Shown here in pieces: positions 1 to 10,735 of a stretch of 64,000 bases of DNA (position 1 is the stretch's first letter; every line of letters starts with the position of its first letter). The notes under the pieces are model-generated. The model was not told the DNA's origin. It searched no databases and worked only from the letters and a program-made list of their open reading frames with translations. The translations under genes were made by a program, and so were the position numbers. Origin of the DNA: Vanessa cardui (Eukaryota; Arthropoda; Insecta; Lepidoptera; Nymphalidae); NCBI RefSeq assembly GCF_905220365.1, contig NC_061135.1:9887501-9951500 (forward strand), in the 5' to 3' direction.

Positions 1-3000
1 GCCGGCCTTTGAGAAAGGAGTAGGCTCTTTTCTTGAAGGTTCCCATGTCGTATCGGTTCGGAAAAACCGCCGGCGACAGCTGGTTCCACAGAGTGGTTGT
101 GCGAGGCAGAAAATGTCTAAGAAATCGCGCTGTTGTGGATTTTCGGACATCAAGATGGTGCGGGTGAAACTTAGAATTTTGACGAGATGTCCGAAGGTGA
201 AATTCAGCAGCCGGGATTAATCCGAACAATTCCTCGGAACATTCCCCGTGAAAAATTCGGTAGAAGATGCAGAGTGATCCAACATCTCTACGCAAAGCCA
301 AAGGATCAAGGAGATCGGAAAGGGCTTGATCGTCGATAATTCGAGCCGCTCTACGTTGGATGCGGTCAAATGGAAGGAGCTGGTACTGGGGAGCACCCGC
401 CCAGAGGTGAGAGCAGTACTCCATGTGAGGCCGAATTTGCGCCTTGTAAAGTTTTAGGCGATGGGCCGACGTGAAGTACTGTCTCGCCTTGCTGAGCACA
501 CCGAGCTTCTTTGAAGCCAATTTGGCTTTGCCTTCCAATTGACCGCGGAACTGAACGAGGCTCGAAATATCAACGCCAAGTATTCCGATACTACCTGTAG
601 CGGCTATCGGGATGTTCTCAAATCGTGGAGATACGACAAATGGTGTTTTTTTAGCGGTTAACGCGCAAACTTGCGTCTTTTTGGGGTTGAAATGGACTAA
701 ATTTAGCCGGCCCCAGTTCGAGACTTCGTTTAACGAAGACTCGATTTCAGACACAAGTTTGTTCCGGTTTTCTTCGACGTTTTCCCGAGAAATATTAGCG
801 CGGCCGGTGTATAAGGTGTCAACGGTACTGTCGTCTGCATAGCAATGAATGTTCCCGATTTGCAACAAATCATTGATATGCAGAAGAAACAGAGTGGGTG
901 ATAGGACGCAGCCTTGTGGAACACCAGCATTGACGAATTTTAAGTCAGAGCATGCACCGTCGACAACGACCTTGATGCTCCGATCTGCCAAAAAGCTGGT
1001 AATCCAATTGCATAATTTCCCGGGAAGCCCATAAGAAGGAAGCTTCGAAAGAAGCGCTTTGTGCCATACGCGATCGAAGGCCTTCGCTATGTCCAAGCTG
1101 GCTGCTAATGCCTCCCCCTTGCTCTCAACTGCTTCAGCCCACCTGTGAGTAAGGTAAACTAGAAGATCACCGGCTGAGCGACCCCGACGGAAACCGTACT
1201 GGCGGTCACTAATCAGCTGATTCTCCTCTAGGTACCGCAGGAGCTGGCAGTTAATAAGGGACTCCATTATCTTGGAGAGCAAGGAGGTGATGGCTATAGG
1301 CCTATAATTGGACGGATCTGAGCGGTTGCCTTTTTTAGGGATCGGATGCACCAAAGCAGTCTTCCAGGAGTTCGGGACGACGCCTAATGCGTAGGATTGC
1401 CGGAAAAGACGCGTTAAGACCGGTGCCAACTCGGGAGCACATGTCCGTAGCACGATTGGAGGGATGCCATCGGGTCCACTCGACTTGTGAATGTCCAAGG
1501 AAAGAAGTGCTTTCCGAACTGCACTTTGCCGAAATTTAACCTCCGGCATCGTCGTATCACATCGCGGGATTGATGGAGGTGACTTTCCTTGGTCATCCAG
1601 AGTCGAGTTCGACGCGAAGAGAGACCCTAAAAGATCGGCCTTCTCCTTCGCGGTATGGGCCAATGACTCACCGTCCCTGTGCAAAGACGGAAAAGAAGGC
1701 TGACAGAAATTCCCTAGGACAGCCTTAGCGAGAGACCAGAACGCACGTGTTCCTGATGGGAAGCGCACCAGTCTCTCGCCAATTCTGCCAATGTACTTCG
1801 ACTTCGCCTCAGCTATCACGTTTTTGAAGGACCTGGAGGCAGAGTTATATTCCTTTCTGAATGTGCTGGTGTTTGTATCACGAGACGCCGATGCGTTAGC
1901 CCAGTCTTGGTAGCGTTCCCATTTTCGGCGTGAAGCCGTCTTACAGAGGCGACCAAACCAGGGCTGGGACTTGCCACCAATGGGCACCGCAGAATATGGA
2001 ATGAAAAGTTCCATACCCTGAAGCACCACATCGGCGACAGAGTCAGCAACAACGCTCGGATCATCCATCGAGAAACAAACTCGCCCCCATGGGTAAGATG
2101 CAAAGAAGGACCGCATCCCATCCCAATCTGCTGACTTGTAGTGCCACACGCGACGACAGCCCGCGAAACGAGGTCGTGAGTACCGTGCAACTGGCACTGT
2201 ACTCCGGACGAGACAGTGGTCCGACGAGCCCAGAGGGGGATCGACGACAATCTTATAGCCGTCCGGATGCGAAGTCAGCAGAAGGTCCAACAGGGAAGGT
2301 GTATGATCCTCCACGTCCGGTATTCGCGTTGGCGAGGTGACCAGTTGTGTCAAATCATAAGCCAAAGCGAAGTCGAGAACAGATCTACCCGCATGATCAG
2401 TGGTGCGTGATCCAAGCCACTCTGTATGATGAGCATTGAAATCGCCCAGAATAATGATCTCTGCGGATGGAGTCTGCTGCAGCACGGAATCTGTAGCCAA
2501 TTGGACGTGCTCAACCAGTCGGTCGGTTTCGGCATTACCGCTATGGGACCTATAAAGGCACGCGTAGATTCGCGGATGGTCGTCGCAGTCTACGCGCAGC
2601 CAGATAATTGATAGGTCCTGCCCTTCAAGGCTGCCGAGGCGTCGAGAGCAGATATCATCTCTGACGTAAACGCACACCCCAGCTCGTGGCACAAAAGTAT
2701 GCTCCAATTTGTACCCGGGGTAAGAGAGAAAAGACGTATCGGCAGGAGAAGATATCTGGGTCTCGGTAAGAAAGAGCAAGGCCGGCTTCGCCGTCTCAAG
2801 GTGAAAGTGAACGGCATTCAAGTTGGAGTTGAGTCCCCTTATGTTGCAGAAGTCCACAGCGAGTGTGGTAGGGGTTGCCTTATGATGCCTGCTCCGCTTG
2901 CCCCGAACAGTGGCGAGCGCAAAATTGCCCCCCCCAGAATTCGGAGGGCAGCCTGGGCATCCCTGCTCAGGCGGTGTACGTCCTGAGCATGGATGCCCAG

Positions 3001-3070
3001 AGAGGGATTCTCCATCGCAGTCGCTGATGGTACCCTCCTGGGGTAATGTCACCAAATTCTGCACAACCAT
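1..3070 (-). CDS. LINE endonuclease-reverse transcriptase (ORF2-like), open at left edge
   Basis: This polyprotein nicks target DNA and reverse-transcribes the LINE RNA. I read the minus frame codon by codon from the ATG at 3070-3068 down to base 2 and found no stop, giving at least 1023 codons. The in-frame stop TAA at 3112-3110 precedes the ATG. Residues about 1-60 are Gly/Pro/Cys-rich. An APE-type endonuclease follows: N-terminal CNIRGLNSN, GDFN near residues 209-212, SSDH ending near residue 285. The reverse transcriptase then shows NYRPIAITSLLSK, AFDRVWHKAL, GVPQGCVLSP and the catalytic YADD at residues 744-747. The last visible residues (FKKRAYSFLKGR) match the usual extreme C terminus of this family, so only a short tail is probably missing. 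Conserved motifs and the lack of stops suggest a young copy. The clade label is from memory; the function is secure. Confidence 0.9.
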   Translation of the reverse strand, partial: MVVQNLVTLPQEGTISDCDGESLSGHPCSGRTPPEQGCPGCPPNSGGGNFALATVRGKRSRHHKATPTTLAVDFCNIRGLNSNLNAVHFHLETAKPALLFLTETQISSPADTSFLSYPGYKLEHTFVPRAGVCVYVRDDICSRRLGSLEGQDLSIIWLRVDCDDHPRIYACLYRSHSGNAETDRLVEHVQLATDSVLQQTPSAEIIILGDFNAHHTEWLGSRTTDHAGRSVLDFALAYDLTQLVTSPTRIPDVEDHTPSLLDLLLTSHPDGYKIVVDPPLGSSDHCLVRSTVPVARYSRPRFAGCRRVWHYKSADWDGMRSFFASYPWGRVCFSMDDPSVVADSVADVVLQGMELFIPYSAVPIGGKSQPWFGRLCKTASRRKWERYQDWANASASRDTNTSTFRKEYNSASRSFKNVIAEAKSKYIGRIGERLVRFPSGTRAFWSLAKAVLGNFCQPSFPSLHRDGESLAHTAKEKADLLGSLFASNSTLDDQGKSPPSIPRCDTTMPEVKFRQSAVRKALLSLDIHKSSGPDGIPPIVLRTCAPELAPVLTRLFRQSYALGVVPNSWKTALVHPIPKKGNRSDPSNYRPIAITSLLSKIMESLINCQLLRYLEENQLISDRQYGFRRGRSAGDLLVYLTHRWAEAVESKGEALAASLDIAKAFDRVWHKALLSKLPSYGLPGKLCNWITSFLADRSIKVVVDGACSDLKFVNAGVPQGCVLSPTLFLLHINDLLQIGNIHCYADDSTVDTLYTGRANISRENVEENRNKLVSEIESSLNEVSNWGRLNLVHFNPKKTQVCALTAKKTPFVVSPRFENIPIAATGSIGILGVDISSLVQFRGQLEGKAKLASKKLGVLSKARQYFTSAHRLKLYKAQIRPHMEYCSHLWAGAPQYQLLPFDRIQRRAARIIDDQALSDLLDPLALRRDVGSLCIFYRIFHGECSEELFGLIPAAEFHLRTSRQNSKFHPHHLDVRKSTTARFLRHFLPRTTTLWNQLSPAVFPNRYDMGTFKKRAYSFLKGR

Positions 3071-3240
3071 GTTTTGGGGGGAGAGGGATCGGGCCTCCGG
3101 AACTCTCACTTACCGGACGAAACGCGGTAGCGTAGCTACCACTTCACGCCGATTTTAAGTGAGAGAGTGGTACTTCCCCGGGCGTGCCGGCCCATTCGAC
3201 TGCAACCGAGAGGTATGCAGTGTGGCACTACCACTTGCGA
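1..3240 (-). mobile_element. Jockey/CR1-type LINE, minus strand, 3' end beyond the window
   Basis: A non-LTR retrotransposon lies on the minus strand. The interval 3071-3240 is a GC-richer non-coding leader before the large frame; it has the feel of the 5' region of a common lepidopteran LINE (the stretch around GGGCCGGCACGCCC). The body is a single endonuclease plus reverse-transcriptase frame. The 3' UTR and tail lie left of base 1, so target-site duplications cannot be checked. The right boundary at about 3240 is set where GC content drops and a SINE fragment begins at 3261. No gag-like ORF1 is visible upstream, so the copy may be 5'-truncated or belong to a family without ORF1. Confidence 0.85.
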
Positions 3241-3260
3241 AATTTGTCTTTATAATCCAA

Positions 3261-3437
3261 CTCGTGCTCAGCGGTGAAGGAAAACATCTTGAGGAAACCT
3301 GCATGTGACAAATTTCATAGAAATTCTGCTACATGTGCATTCCACCAACCCAAAAATATGTTCCAAAAACCTTCTCCTCAAAGGGAGAGGAGGCCTTTAG
3401 CTCAGCAGTGGGAATTTACAGGCTGTTGTTGTTGTAA
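3261..3437 (+). mobile_element. tRNA-derived SINE, 5'-truncated copy
   Basis: This is the body and tail of the SINE whose fuller copies lie at 28326 and 41365: CTCGTGCTCAGCGGTGAAGG, then the block ending CAGCAGTGGGAATTTACAGG and a short (GTT)n tail. The tRNA-like head is absent. It lies directly beside the leader of the minus-strand LINE. Confidence 0.8.
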
Positions 3438-4775
3438 TATTATGAAGATTTTTTTAAATATTGAAACGTATTCTACGCTTAGACGAAAATTAGTTATTTT
3501 CTTATTTTAATTCAAGTCGTACATTAACGGTATTACTTAAGATTTTTTAGAAATATAATTATGCCATTTGTATGTTTTTAAAGTCTAGGTTTGTGTATTC
3601 TAAAATATTCAAAAGAAGTAGTCTAATCAGGACATTTTCGATTCTTAATAAATAAATTATTATTATTTTTTAAAACTTACAGTTGAACTAGAAAATAAAT
3701 TTGAGAAAGCGTTATATAACCTTATATATAACGCTTTTTTTAAACAGTAATGCTGCAGGTGTTTATTGCATAGATATAGGCAATACACAAGTAATTCAAA
3801 GGAACAAAATGCAATATTCCTGCAAAATACTCATGGAAGTTTAGTTTCGAAGCGCAGATCCGGAATTTGCTCTCACAGAAGGAATAACTGACTTTAAGTT
3901 CGCTTTGTTTGAATTTAGTTTAAATGTTTCTTACATATTTAGAAACAATAGTGTTTCGTAAATATTTATTTCTATTTTGATCGAACGCATAAGACCTAGA
4001 CGTATTATATCAAGAAAGATACATACGTCTAATTGTGTGAAAACGAACCAACCACTTTCGTGACTTTCTCCGTCACGTTTCAATTTTGTATTGGGAACGC
4101 ACACGTACCTACGTCAAACGTCGTTTCTGTTACATGCTACCTAATTTTATTATCAATGTGTATCCAATAAATCGAAACAATTCTTATTAGCCAACGTGAC
4201 AATCCATTATTTCCTTGAGTCATTTTCTTTGAATAAAATACACTTTATTTACAATCCTCTATACTAAGTAAGTGATAATGTCAGTTTCAATTGTGTCGGT
4301 ATACATTACGTGCTAACAAAATACACTATGATTATTACGTTTACCGGTAATCGCGCAATGTACTGTTAATAAAGTAGGAATCATTTGGTTACATAATCAA
4401 TGGAGTAGAAGTAGCACGAAACCAGTTAATTTGTCAAATGCACAGATTAAAAATGAATAAAATTACGTATTTTAGTAACATAATTATTCGTAATGAAATT
4501 ATTAACAATGATCCGTCATTCGCATGACTATCAAACCTCGATGGGTTTTTAAAGTTTACTAGGGCAAAGTAAGGCATTTATTTGTGTTTTGTTACTCTAG
4601 TCCACTGAGAATAGATTCCATTTAGAACCATACGTAATTATGTATTGCACAAATGCACAATATAAACATAGATGACTCTCTTCACTTATATCTATTGGTT
4701 AAAAAATATTATTAGTAGAATTAATCTAACTTTACAAACGTCATCACGTTAATCTATCAGATTGGTTTTAATATC
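3438..4775. other. AT-rich DNA, nothing recognised
   Basis: No reading frame with coding character, no RNA gene and no repeat I can name. A short near-palindrome around 3706-3738 (GCGTTATATAACC and TATATAACGC) is the only local structure seen. Confidence 0.5.
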
Positions 4776-5035
4776 AACCCCTTTGCTGGGCTAAGGCCTC
4801 CTTTCCCTTTGAGGAGAAAGTTTGGGACATATTCCACCACGCTCGAATACACATTTGGAAGAATTTCTATGAAATTAAACACATGCAGGTTTCGTCACGA
4901 TGTTTTCTTTCACCGCCGAGCATGAGATGAATTATAAACACAAATTAAGCACATGAATATTCAGTGGTGCTTGTCGGGGAACCTGCAATCATCTGTTAAG
5001 ATGAATGGGTTCTAACCACTAGCCATCTCGGCTCA
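4776..5035 (-). mobile_element. tRNA-derived SINE, near full length
   Basis: A reverse-oriented copy. On the plus strand it reads from the tail (TTTGCTGGGCTAAGGCCTCC) through the body (CACGATGTTTTCTTTCACCG) to the tRNA-like head (AGCCATCTCGGCTC). Box B is damaged (GGGGAACCTGC instead of the usual GGGTTTGAACCC), so this copy should not be transcribed by Pol III. Confidence 0.82.
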
Positions 5036-5367
5036 GACACTTGGCAAAGAAATACCACAAATATTTAATAAATAAACTTTGATGTCTAGCTTTAAAATTA
5101 ATAATATTAAATAACAGACCTGCAGTTGAATTGCTTACAATCAAAGCAAAAGGAATTAATTAAATTTGCAATATTTCTACGAGAGAAATTTATCAATTAA
5201 TATTGTTCACGGATTTAACAAAGAATTTAATTAATTACTTCTCTGTTCCGTTTACTGTGAAAGGTAATCTTTTCTGGTGCTTCTGATGATCGTGAGATGG
5301 CGCGACGGAGACGACATTGAGATGATACTTGTGAAATGTGCTTTTCTTTTTAATTCAAATAAAATAT

Positions 5368-5560
5368 TTACACTAATATTATAAATGCGACGCTTAAGCC
5401 GCTGAACTGATTTAGATTGAATTTGGTATGAAGATAGTATGTCTCGGGAAAGGACACAGATTACATTTTTTGATTGAGCCCTCGAGGGTTATAATTGAGG
5501 TAAAACTTTGTTTCCCGTGGATAAAGCCGCAAATTCAGTTAGTTAAATAAATAACAGTAC
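5368..5560 (+). mobile_element. Helitron-type 5' end fragment
   Basis: The stretch CTAATATTATAAATGCGA followed by CCGCTGAACTGATTTAGATT and CTCGGGAAAGGACACAG resembles the 5' part of abundant lepidopteran non-autonomous elements, usually classed as Helitrons. No matching CTAG 3' end was found nearby, so the boundaries are approximate. Confidence 0.5.
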
Positions 5561-5597
5561 TCCAAGCGAAATTCAAGCATTCCATGTTGTCTTTACC

Positions 5598-5734
5598 ATT
5601 GCATTAAAACCAGCTCGTAGTTTACTGCTATTCGCAACGAAACGGTAATAAACAGCTCCCACAAACAATGCAAAAAGCCGAAACGGGATCAGCGGACAGG
5701 TTGAAAAATTATAATACAGAGGGACCTGTATAAC
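5598..5734 (-). repeat. Dispersed repeat, copy A (inverted partner at 16916)
   Basis: About 130 bp aligns without gaps, in inverted orientation, to 16916-17050. By eye about 16 bases differ, many of them A/G or C/T changes. The conserved core includes CAAAAAGCCGAAACGGGATC on this strand. No coding frame or known family is recognised. Confidence 0.7.
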
Positions 5735-6732
5735 TGCACCACAGCGCAACACGCGAAATTACTTCTTACGTATATGAGAGGTAAGGCGAGCACGATTAAG
5801 AATTGTTTAATTATGAGGCTTCGAGCATGGGGCTAGATTTTTTTTTTTAATTTGGAATGCTAGACTTTAATAAAATTATTCACATTACAAGTTCTCGTGG
5901 AATCAAGAGTAATTCCAAATTCAATTTTTGCAGTAGCAATTATGCATATCAGATAACCGTTATGCGATTTGATTTATATTTACGTAACTAACCAATTTAA
6001 AAATTCCCGGAGTCCTAATGATGGGAAATAATATCGCAATGGAAATAATACCTTTTTTATTGTGCTCTATATCTATTCATTTGCTGAATGAATTCCATGG
6101 AATCCTCATTACTGATCCTATCCTGTGTAGGTTTAATCCGAAGTGTGAAGAGAGATGCAAAGATCAATGGGAGCACAGGCGAGAAGCTCGGACTCATAGA
6201 ACTGATGTAACTAATTAATTAAGGGCTTAAGTTTATTAATTACGTAATTATTAGAACATCGCTCTGTTCGCGCAATAACTGTCCGGTTCCATTTGGATTA
6301 GCGCTTCAATTGATTAGTTAATGATACAACAGTGAATAATTTAAACAAATAAGCTTAAATCCAATTAATTAATAATTTACTACAGGTATATAATATATAA
6401 CATTGTCAAGATTAATATTTAGTTCACTTTTATTAATACGTATTAACAATGTGAAATTGATCAATAATAAATTTAATAAAATATAATGCATAGAAGACTA
6501 TTCGGATTTTTTCAGCGGTTTTCTTGCTCTCCCAATATTTACGTATTGATCTATTACCTTGTATTATCTTGTGCTTGGCAATAGATTCTAGTTCTCATAC
6601 TTTGTGGTGTGATGTAGGATATGTAATATTTCTCGATGATCCGCTTCACAGACTACTTACTTATTTAGTTACAGAAATAAAAAGAGAAAGGTAATTATCA
6701 TATTTATTGATACAAATTATCACTTACCTTAC
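5735..6732. other. AT-rich DNA, nothing recognised
   Basis: Contains only short chance reading frames (for example at 6018-6218) with no recognisable domain. No repeat family was identified. Confidence 0.45.
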
Positions 6733-6797
6733 ATTGATTGATTGTAGAACTTATTTTAGAATAGATTATTCTAAAATAAGTTCTACAATCAATCAAT
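6733..6797. repeat. Perfect hairpin: 31-bp arms, 3-nt loop
   Basis: The arm at 6733-6763 is exactly reverse-complementary to 6767-6797, separated by the trinucleotide GAT. The arms begin ATTGATTGATTGTAGAAC and end in TTATTTTAGAATA. Such a structure would fold as DNA or as RNA from either strand. It has no coding content and is not part of a repeat I recognise. Confidence 0.95.
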
Positions 6798-7395
6798 TAT
6801 TACACAAAATCTAAAAAATTGGTTTAAGATGAATTAAAATTTGTGACCTACACTATGAAGAAAATCATATTTAACTTTACGGTTAAATTTGTAATTCAAC
6901 ATTGAACTCATAAATGTGTACAGGGATAATAAATCAAACGGCCCGGTGGTTGGTCTCCTGGCGTCGCTCCAACCTTCCCTGGACTCACCAATCCAAAACG
7001 GTTATCGTTTCGAGAACTACGGAGAGCCGTCTCGTTTGTTTGGATTACTGTGGAAAGAGAAAAATAAAGAGTTTAAATGGTAATGCTGCAATTAAATTAG
7101 CAGAGTGTTCCGAGATAAGAATATCTCCAAATACGGTTAGCAAATATACCTACAGCGAAACTGCAAATATTTATTTTAAAGATATTCTTTGTGGACGTTA
7201 CTTTTGAAATTACTGTCTATTTAAGTTACTGAAATATTTTACATTTTTTTTATTATTTCACGAAATTTTTAACATCTGAATCAGATTGGAGAAAATTGTT
7301 TGAGATGTGAAATTTACTAATTAGTGAGTGATGATACCATATATACATATATAATTGTCTTTGGTGTAAGGCGCATACTAGCTGTACTCACCAAT
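6798..7395. other. AT-rich DNA, nothing recognised
   Basis: A 97-codon frame at 6914-7207 has no recognisable domain and ordinary noncoding composition. I do not support it as a gene. Confidence 0.4.
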
Positions 7396-7560
7396 GAAAA
7401 GCGCGTGCTTTGGCAGTCAAGTCATATCGGTTTGGTAAAAACGCCCACGAAAGCTGGTTTCACAGAGTGCTTGTGCAAGGCAGAAATTGCCGTAAAAATC
7501 TTGCTGTTGATTTCAGACAACTAGGCAGCGCGAATGAACTTGGAATGGAAGATGAAATTT
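7396..7560 (-). pseudogene. Fragment of LINE ORF2 C terminus
   Basis: This short stretch matches the minus-strand LINE at about 30-190: the same order of GTCATATCGGTTTGG, GCTGGTTTCACAGAG and TGCTGTTGATTTCAGA is seen. It encodes the remnant of the conserved C-terminal block (in the intact copy, STTARFLRHFLPRTTTLWN). It is diverged and too short to be functional. Confidence 0.7.
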
Positions 7561-8177
7561 AGCACCTAAATTTTTAAATGACAACGATTTCATATAATCT
7601 CATAAACTTGCTGGTAAGTTGGTCACCGTCAATAGACATTAATTAGCACTAAGAAATATCAAACATTTTTAGGATTTTTAGCTCAAAGTATGGTATTTTC
7701 AAAATTTAGGACGATTAGTAAAGGAGATTTACGTAGAAGAAATGGACGTTATAATAATAACCGTCGGATTTAACAAAATAATTATTACATATACGGGAAA
7801 GATTTAAAAGTCTCAGACGAACAATTTCTCCTTGGACTTTTTGCAAAGTCCTAAAATGTTTGTTAATGGGCAGGTAATTTTTCCTAAGTGTAAGAAAGCT
7901 TCGCAGTAATCTCAAGCATTTGTACACAAGAAGCGGACCCGAGAGAAGCGAAAGCAGTTACTTGAGGCTATCAGAAACACGAGCATAATAAACGATCCTA
8001 CTGAGAGTTCGGTCTCAGCTTTAAAGCTCATTCTACACAGATGATGTTTTCAAATTGTAACCTGTATTGAAAAAAAATCTTAATGTGTATTATGAATTCC
8101 TTTAAAATCAAATTACATTTCTTCCATTATATTTTCATGTAATAATATGCAAAATATTAAATTTACCAAATGATACT
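7561..8177. other. AT-rich DNA, nothing recognised
   Basis: Lies between the LINE scrap and the tandem duplication. The minus-strand frame at 7715-7927 has no recognisable protein features. Confidence 0.4.
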
Positions 8178-8255
8178 CAAAGGTTATCAGCTGTTCGAAA
8201 TATAAAACACTCAGATCTTATAATAGTAATTTATTATAGTGGAAATTTAATTAAA

Positions 8256-8326
8256 CCTTTTGCTTAAAAGTAGAGGAGGCAAAGGCCCAGCTGTGGTAAA
8301 TATGCGGGCTGTTATTTTACTTTACT
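8256..8326 (+). mobile_element. SINE tail fragment (repeated at 11939-12009)
   Basis: The string GTAGAGGAGGCAAAGGCCC followed by a diverged GGGCTGTTATTTTACTTTAC is the 3' end of the tRNA-derived SINE seen elsewhere in the window. Head and body are missing. The copy at 11939-12009 is its duplicate. Confidence 0.65.
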
Positions 8327-8656
8327 AATTATGCAAAGAAAGAAAGGTGCTATAAATTTGTTTTTATAAGCTAAAATAAATAAGTAGGCGTATAATTGTA
8401 ATTAAATAATAACAGACCGGCAATTTTGCGCTTTTAGATTATGAATTATGACGAATAACATTACACCGTCGTAAAAGAGAATTTTCATAATTTAATGAAG
8501 TATGTTCTGCGCTTAATATACCAACACCGACGAGATATGAACAAGTAACCGATCCCTTGGCAGCGGTTATTGCGTACAAAAAATCACCAACACATATCTA
8601 CGGACACATTAGCTGTTTGAATCCTAACTCCATTATCCGAATGATGACCACAGGTT

Positions 8657-8950
8657 ATTTTTTTCTTATGGTATAGGTTGGCGGTCGAGCATGTGGGCCA
8701 AATAATGGTAAGTGGTGACCATCACCTCTAGACGATGACGCTGTAAGAAATAATAACTAGTTCTTACATCGTCAATGTGCCACCAACCTTGGGAACTAAG
8801 ATGTTATGTCTTTTGTGCCTGTAGTTACACTGGCTCACTCACCCTTCAAACCGGAACATCAATACTGAGTACTGTTATTTGGCGGTAGAATAACTGATGA
8901 GTGGATGGTACCAACCCAGACGGGCTTGCACAAGGCCCTGCCACCAAGAA
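8657..8950 (-). mobile_element. Metulj-like SINE repeat, minus copy
   Basis: Reads on the plus strand from TATGGTATAGGTTGGCGG to GGCCCTGCCACCAAG. It is nearly full length, lacking only small internal pieces relative to the copy at 61093. It forms an inverted pair with the copy at 9267, with about 316 bp between them. Confidence 0.8.
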
Positions 8951-9266
8951 ATTTACATATTCATTTTATTTTTTGTATAAGAAAAACTACTTTGAATTAC
9001 GCAGTTTTTAAATTTGTTTTTCTTTTAATTTATTAATTATTCAGAGTTACATGAGATAGTATGTCATGACCGAGGTAAAGTCTAGGTATGGATAATAATT
9101 TTACAAATACTTAAAATTGAGTTATGAGGATTCATTAAGATCATGGCTTGAAAATAAGTTTTGGAATTCCGAAAGGTTGATTCTAGAACTTTCAAAGGGA
9201 TTTTGCCCTTCTACGTATATTTTTAAATGTTTATTTAAATTGATGATTAATAAATATACACTTTCA

Positions 9267-9556
9267 CTTGGTGGTAGGGCTTTGTGCAAGCCCGCCTGGG
9301 TAGGTACCACCCACTCATCAGTTATTCTACCGCCAAATAACAGTACTCAGTATTGTTGTGTTCCGGTTTGAAGGGTGAGTGAGCCAGTGTAACTACAGCC
9401 ACAAGGGACATAACATCTTAGTTTTCAAGGTTGGTGGCACATTGACGATGTAAGGAATAGTTAATATTTCTTACAGCGACATTGTCTATGGGCGATGGTG
9501 ACCACTTACCATCAGGTGGCCCATATGCTCGTCCGCCAACCTATACCATAAAAAAA
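9267..9556 (+). mobile_element. Metulj-like SINE repeat, plus copy
   Basis: Runs from CTTGGTGGTAGGGCTTTG through the TTCTACCGCCAAATAACAG block to GTCCGCCAACCTATACCAT and a short A-run. Reading frames over it (9117-9371 and its reverse) are chance frames in the repeat. Confidence 0.85.
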
Positions 9557-10477
9557 TATATATCTAATTGTTATTGGTATGCTGAACATCTGATTATGAT
9601 TACTTTAAATATAAAAAAATAATTTATCCACATCAAATAAGTTACGGAAATAATATTTGGTATAATATTATGCCTACCCTTGCACTTAATGTGAATACCT
9701 TACGACAAGAGTTAGCACTTAGCTTTATGGATGTGCAAATTTTGACATTTCCCCGAATTTTGACGTCCGATTCTAATATTTTTAATATAATCTGACTTTA
9801 AGGTTTGTGCGTCAGTCTTTCTGGTGTGGACATTTTATAAAGTGATCAAAGTTATTACTCTATTATTGTAGAACGAAAAGTAAATAAAGTAGTCAAGGAA
9901 GTGACGTCACTTTTCAAACGTAGTAAAAGCATAAAGCATCATCGTGGGTGTTCATGGCGGTAACAAATTTATGACTGTCAGTTGAATTCTTGATGAGTTT
10001 GATAATATTTTGTTGATAATAACGAAAAATTAGTTAATCAGTATCCGTCGATATTTATTCTAATTGTTTATTCAATGGTCGATTATAATATATTATATTA
10101 TGAAGTGCTTTAGATAAAGCAAATATTTAAAAACGTATTCGTTTTTGGAGGTATCAATAATTCAAAACATATACCAGATATTTTACCTATATATGAGTGT
10201 TTTTGAAGTGTAGGCAATATTATGTATATCTGAGTAGAATTTTGAATGTAAACCAAATGATATGGACGCTGGCTTCTATTCAGAATAAAATACATGCACC
10301 AGCATACACAGAAGACTAAGTATTATGAGAGCCTAAATCCAATATCGTCGCTAATGTGGCTAAAGCTACGTATTAACAACTAACCAATGAGTAAATATAT
10401 GTAAAGGCGATTTCAGACTGTTAACTTTACCCAACAATTTGGTATTCGACGATTTAACATCAATGGCAATTTACTCA

Positions 10478-10735
10478 GTAGCGGGGCTTTATGCAAGGTC
10501 GTCTATTGACGTACAATTCACTCTTCCGATATTCTACCGCGAAACAACAATAATTAGTGTTGTTGTGTTTCGGCTTAAAAGCGTAAACTTGCAGTGTCTG
10601 TTTTACTCACACAGTGTAACTACAGGAACGAGGGACACAGCACCTAGGTTTCCAAGGTTGGAAGCACTTAAGTGATCTACGGTATGCCATCAAGTGGCTC
10701 ATTCACCCATCTGCCTATCAATATCATAAAAACAT
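10478..10735 (+). mobile_element. Metulj-like SINE repeat, diverged copy
   Basis: Retains the family order GGGGCTTTATGCAAGG, ATTCTACCGCGAAACAAC, CAGTGTAACTACAGG and CCAAGGTTGG, ending in ATCATAAAAAC. It is an older copy with many substitutions and a shortened 3' half. The duplicate lies at 14124-14383. Confidence 0.65.

Noticed and set aside
1816..2250. 144-codon minus-strand frame
   Set aside because: It is an off-frame shadow of the LINE ORF2; the true frame through this interval carries the conserved endonuclease and linker motifs.
9117..9371. 84-codon frame repeated at 12800-13054
   Set aside because: It lies across a SINE-like repeat and is identical in both places only because of the tandem duplication.
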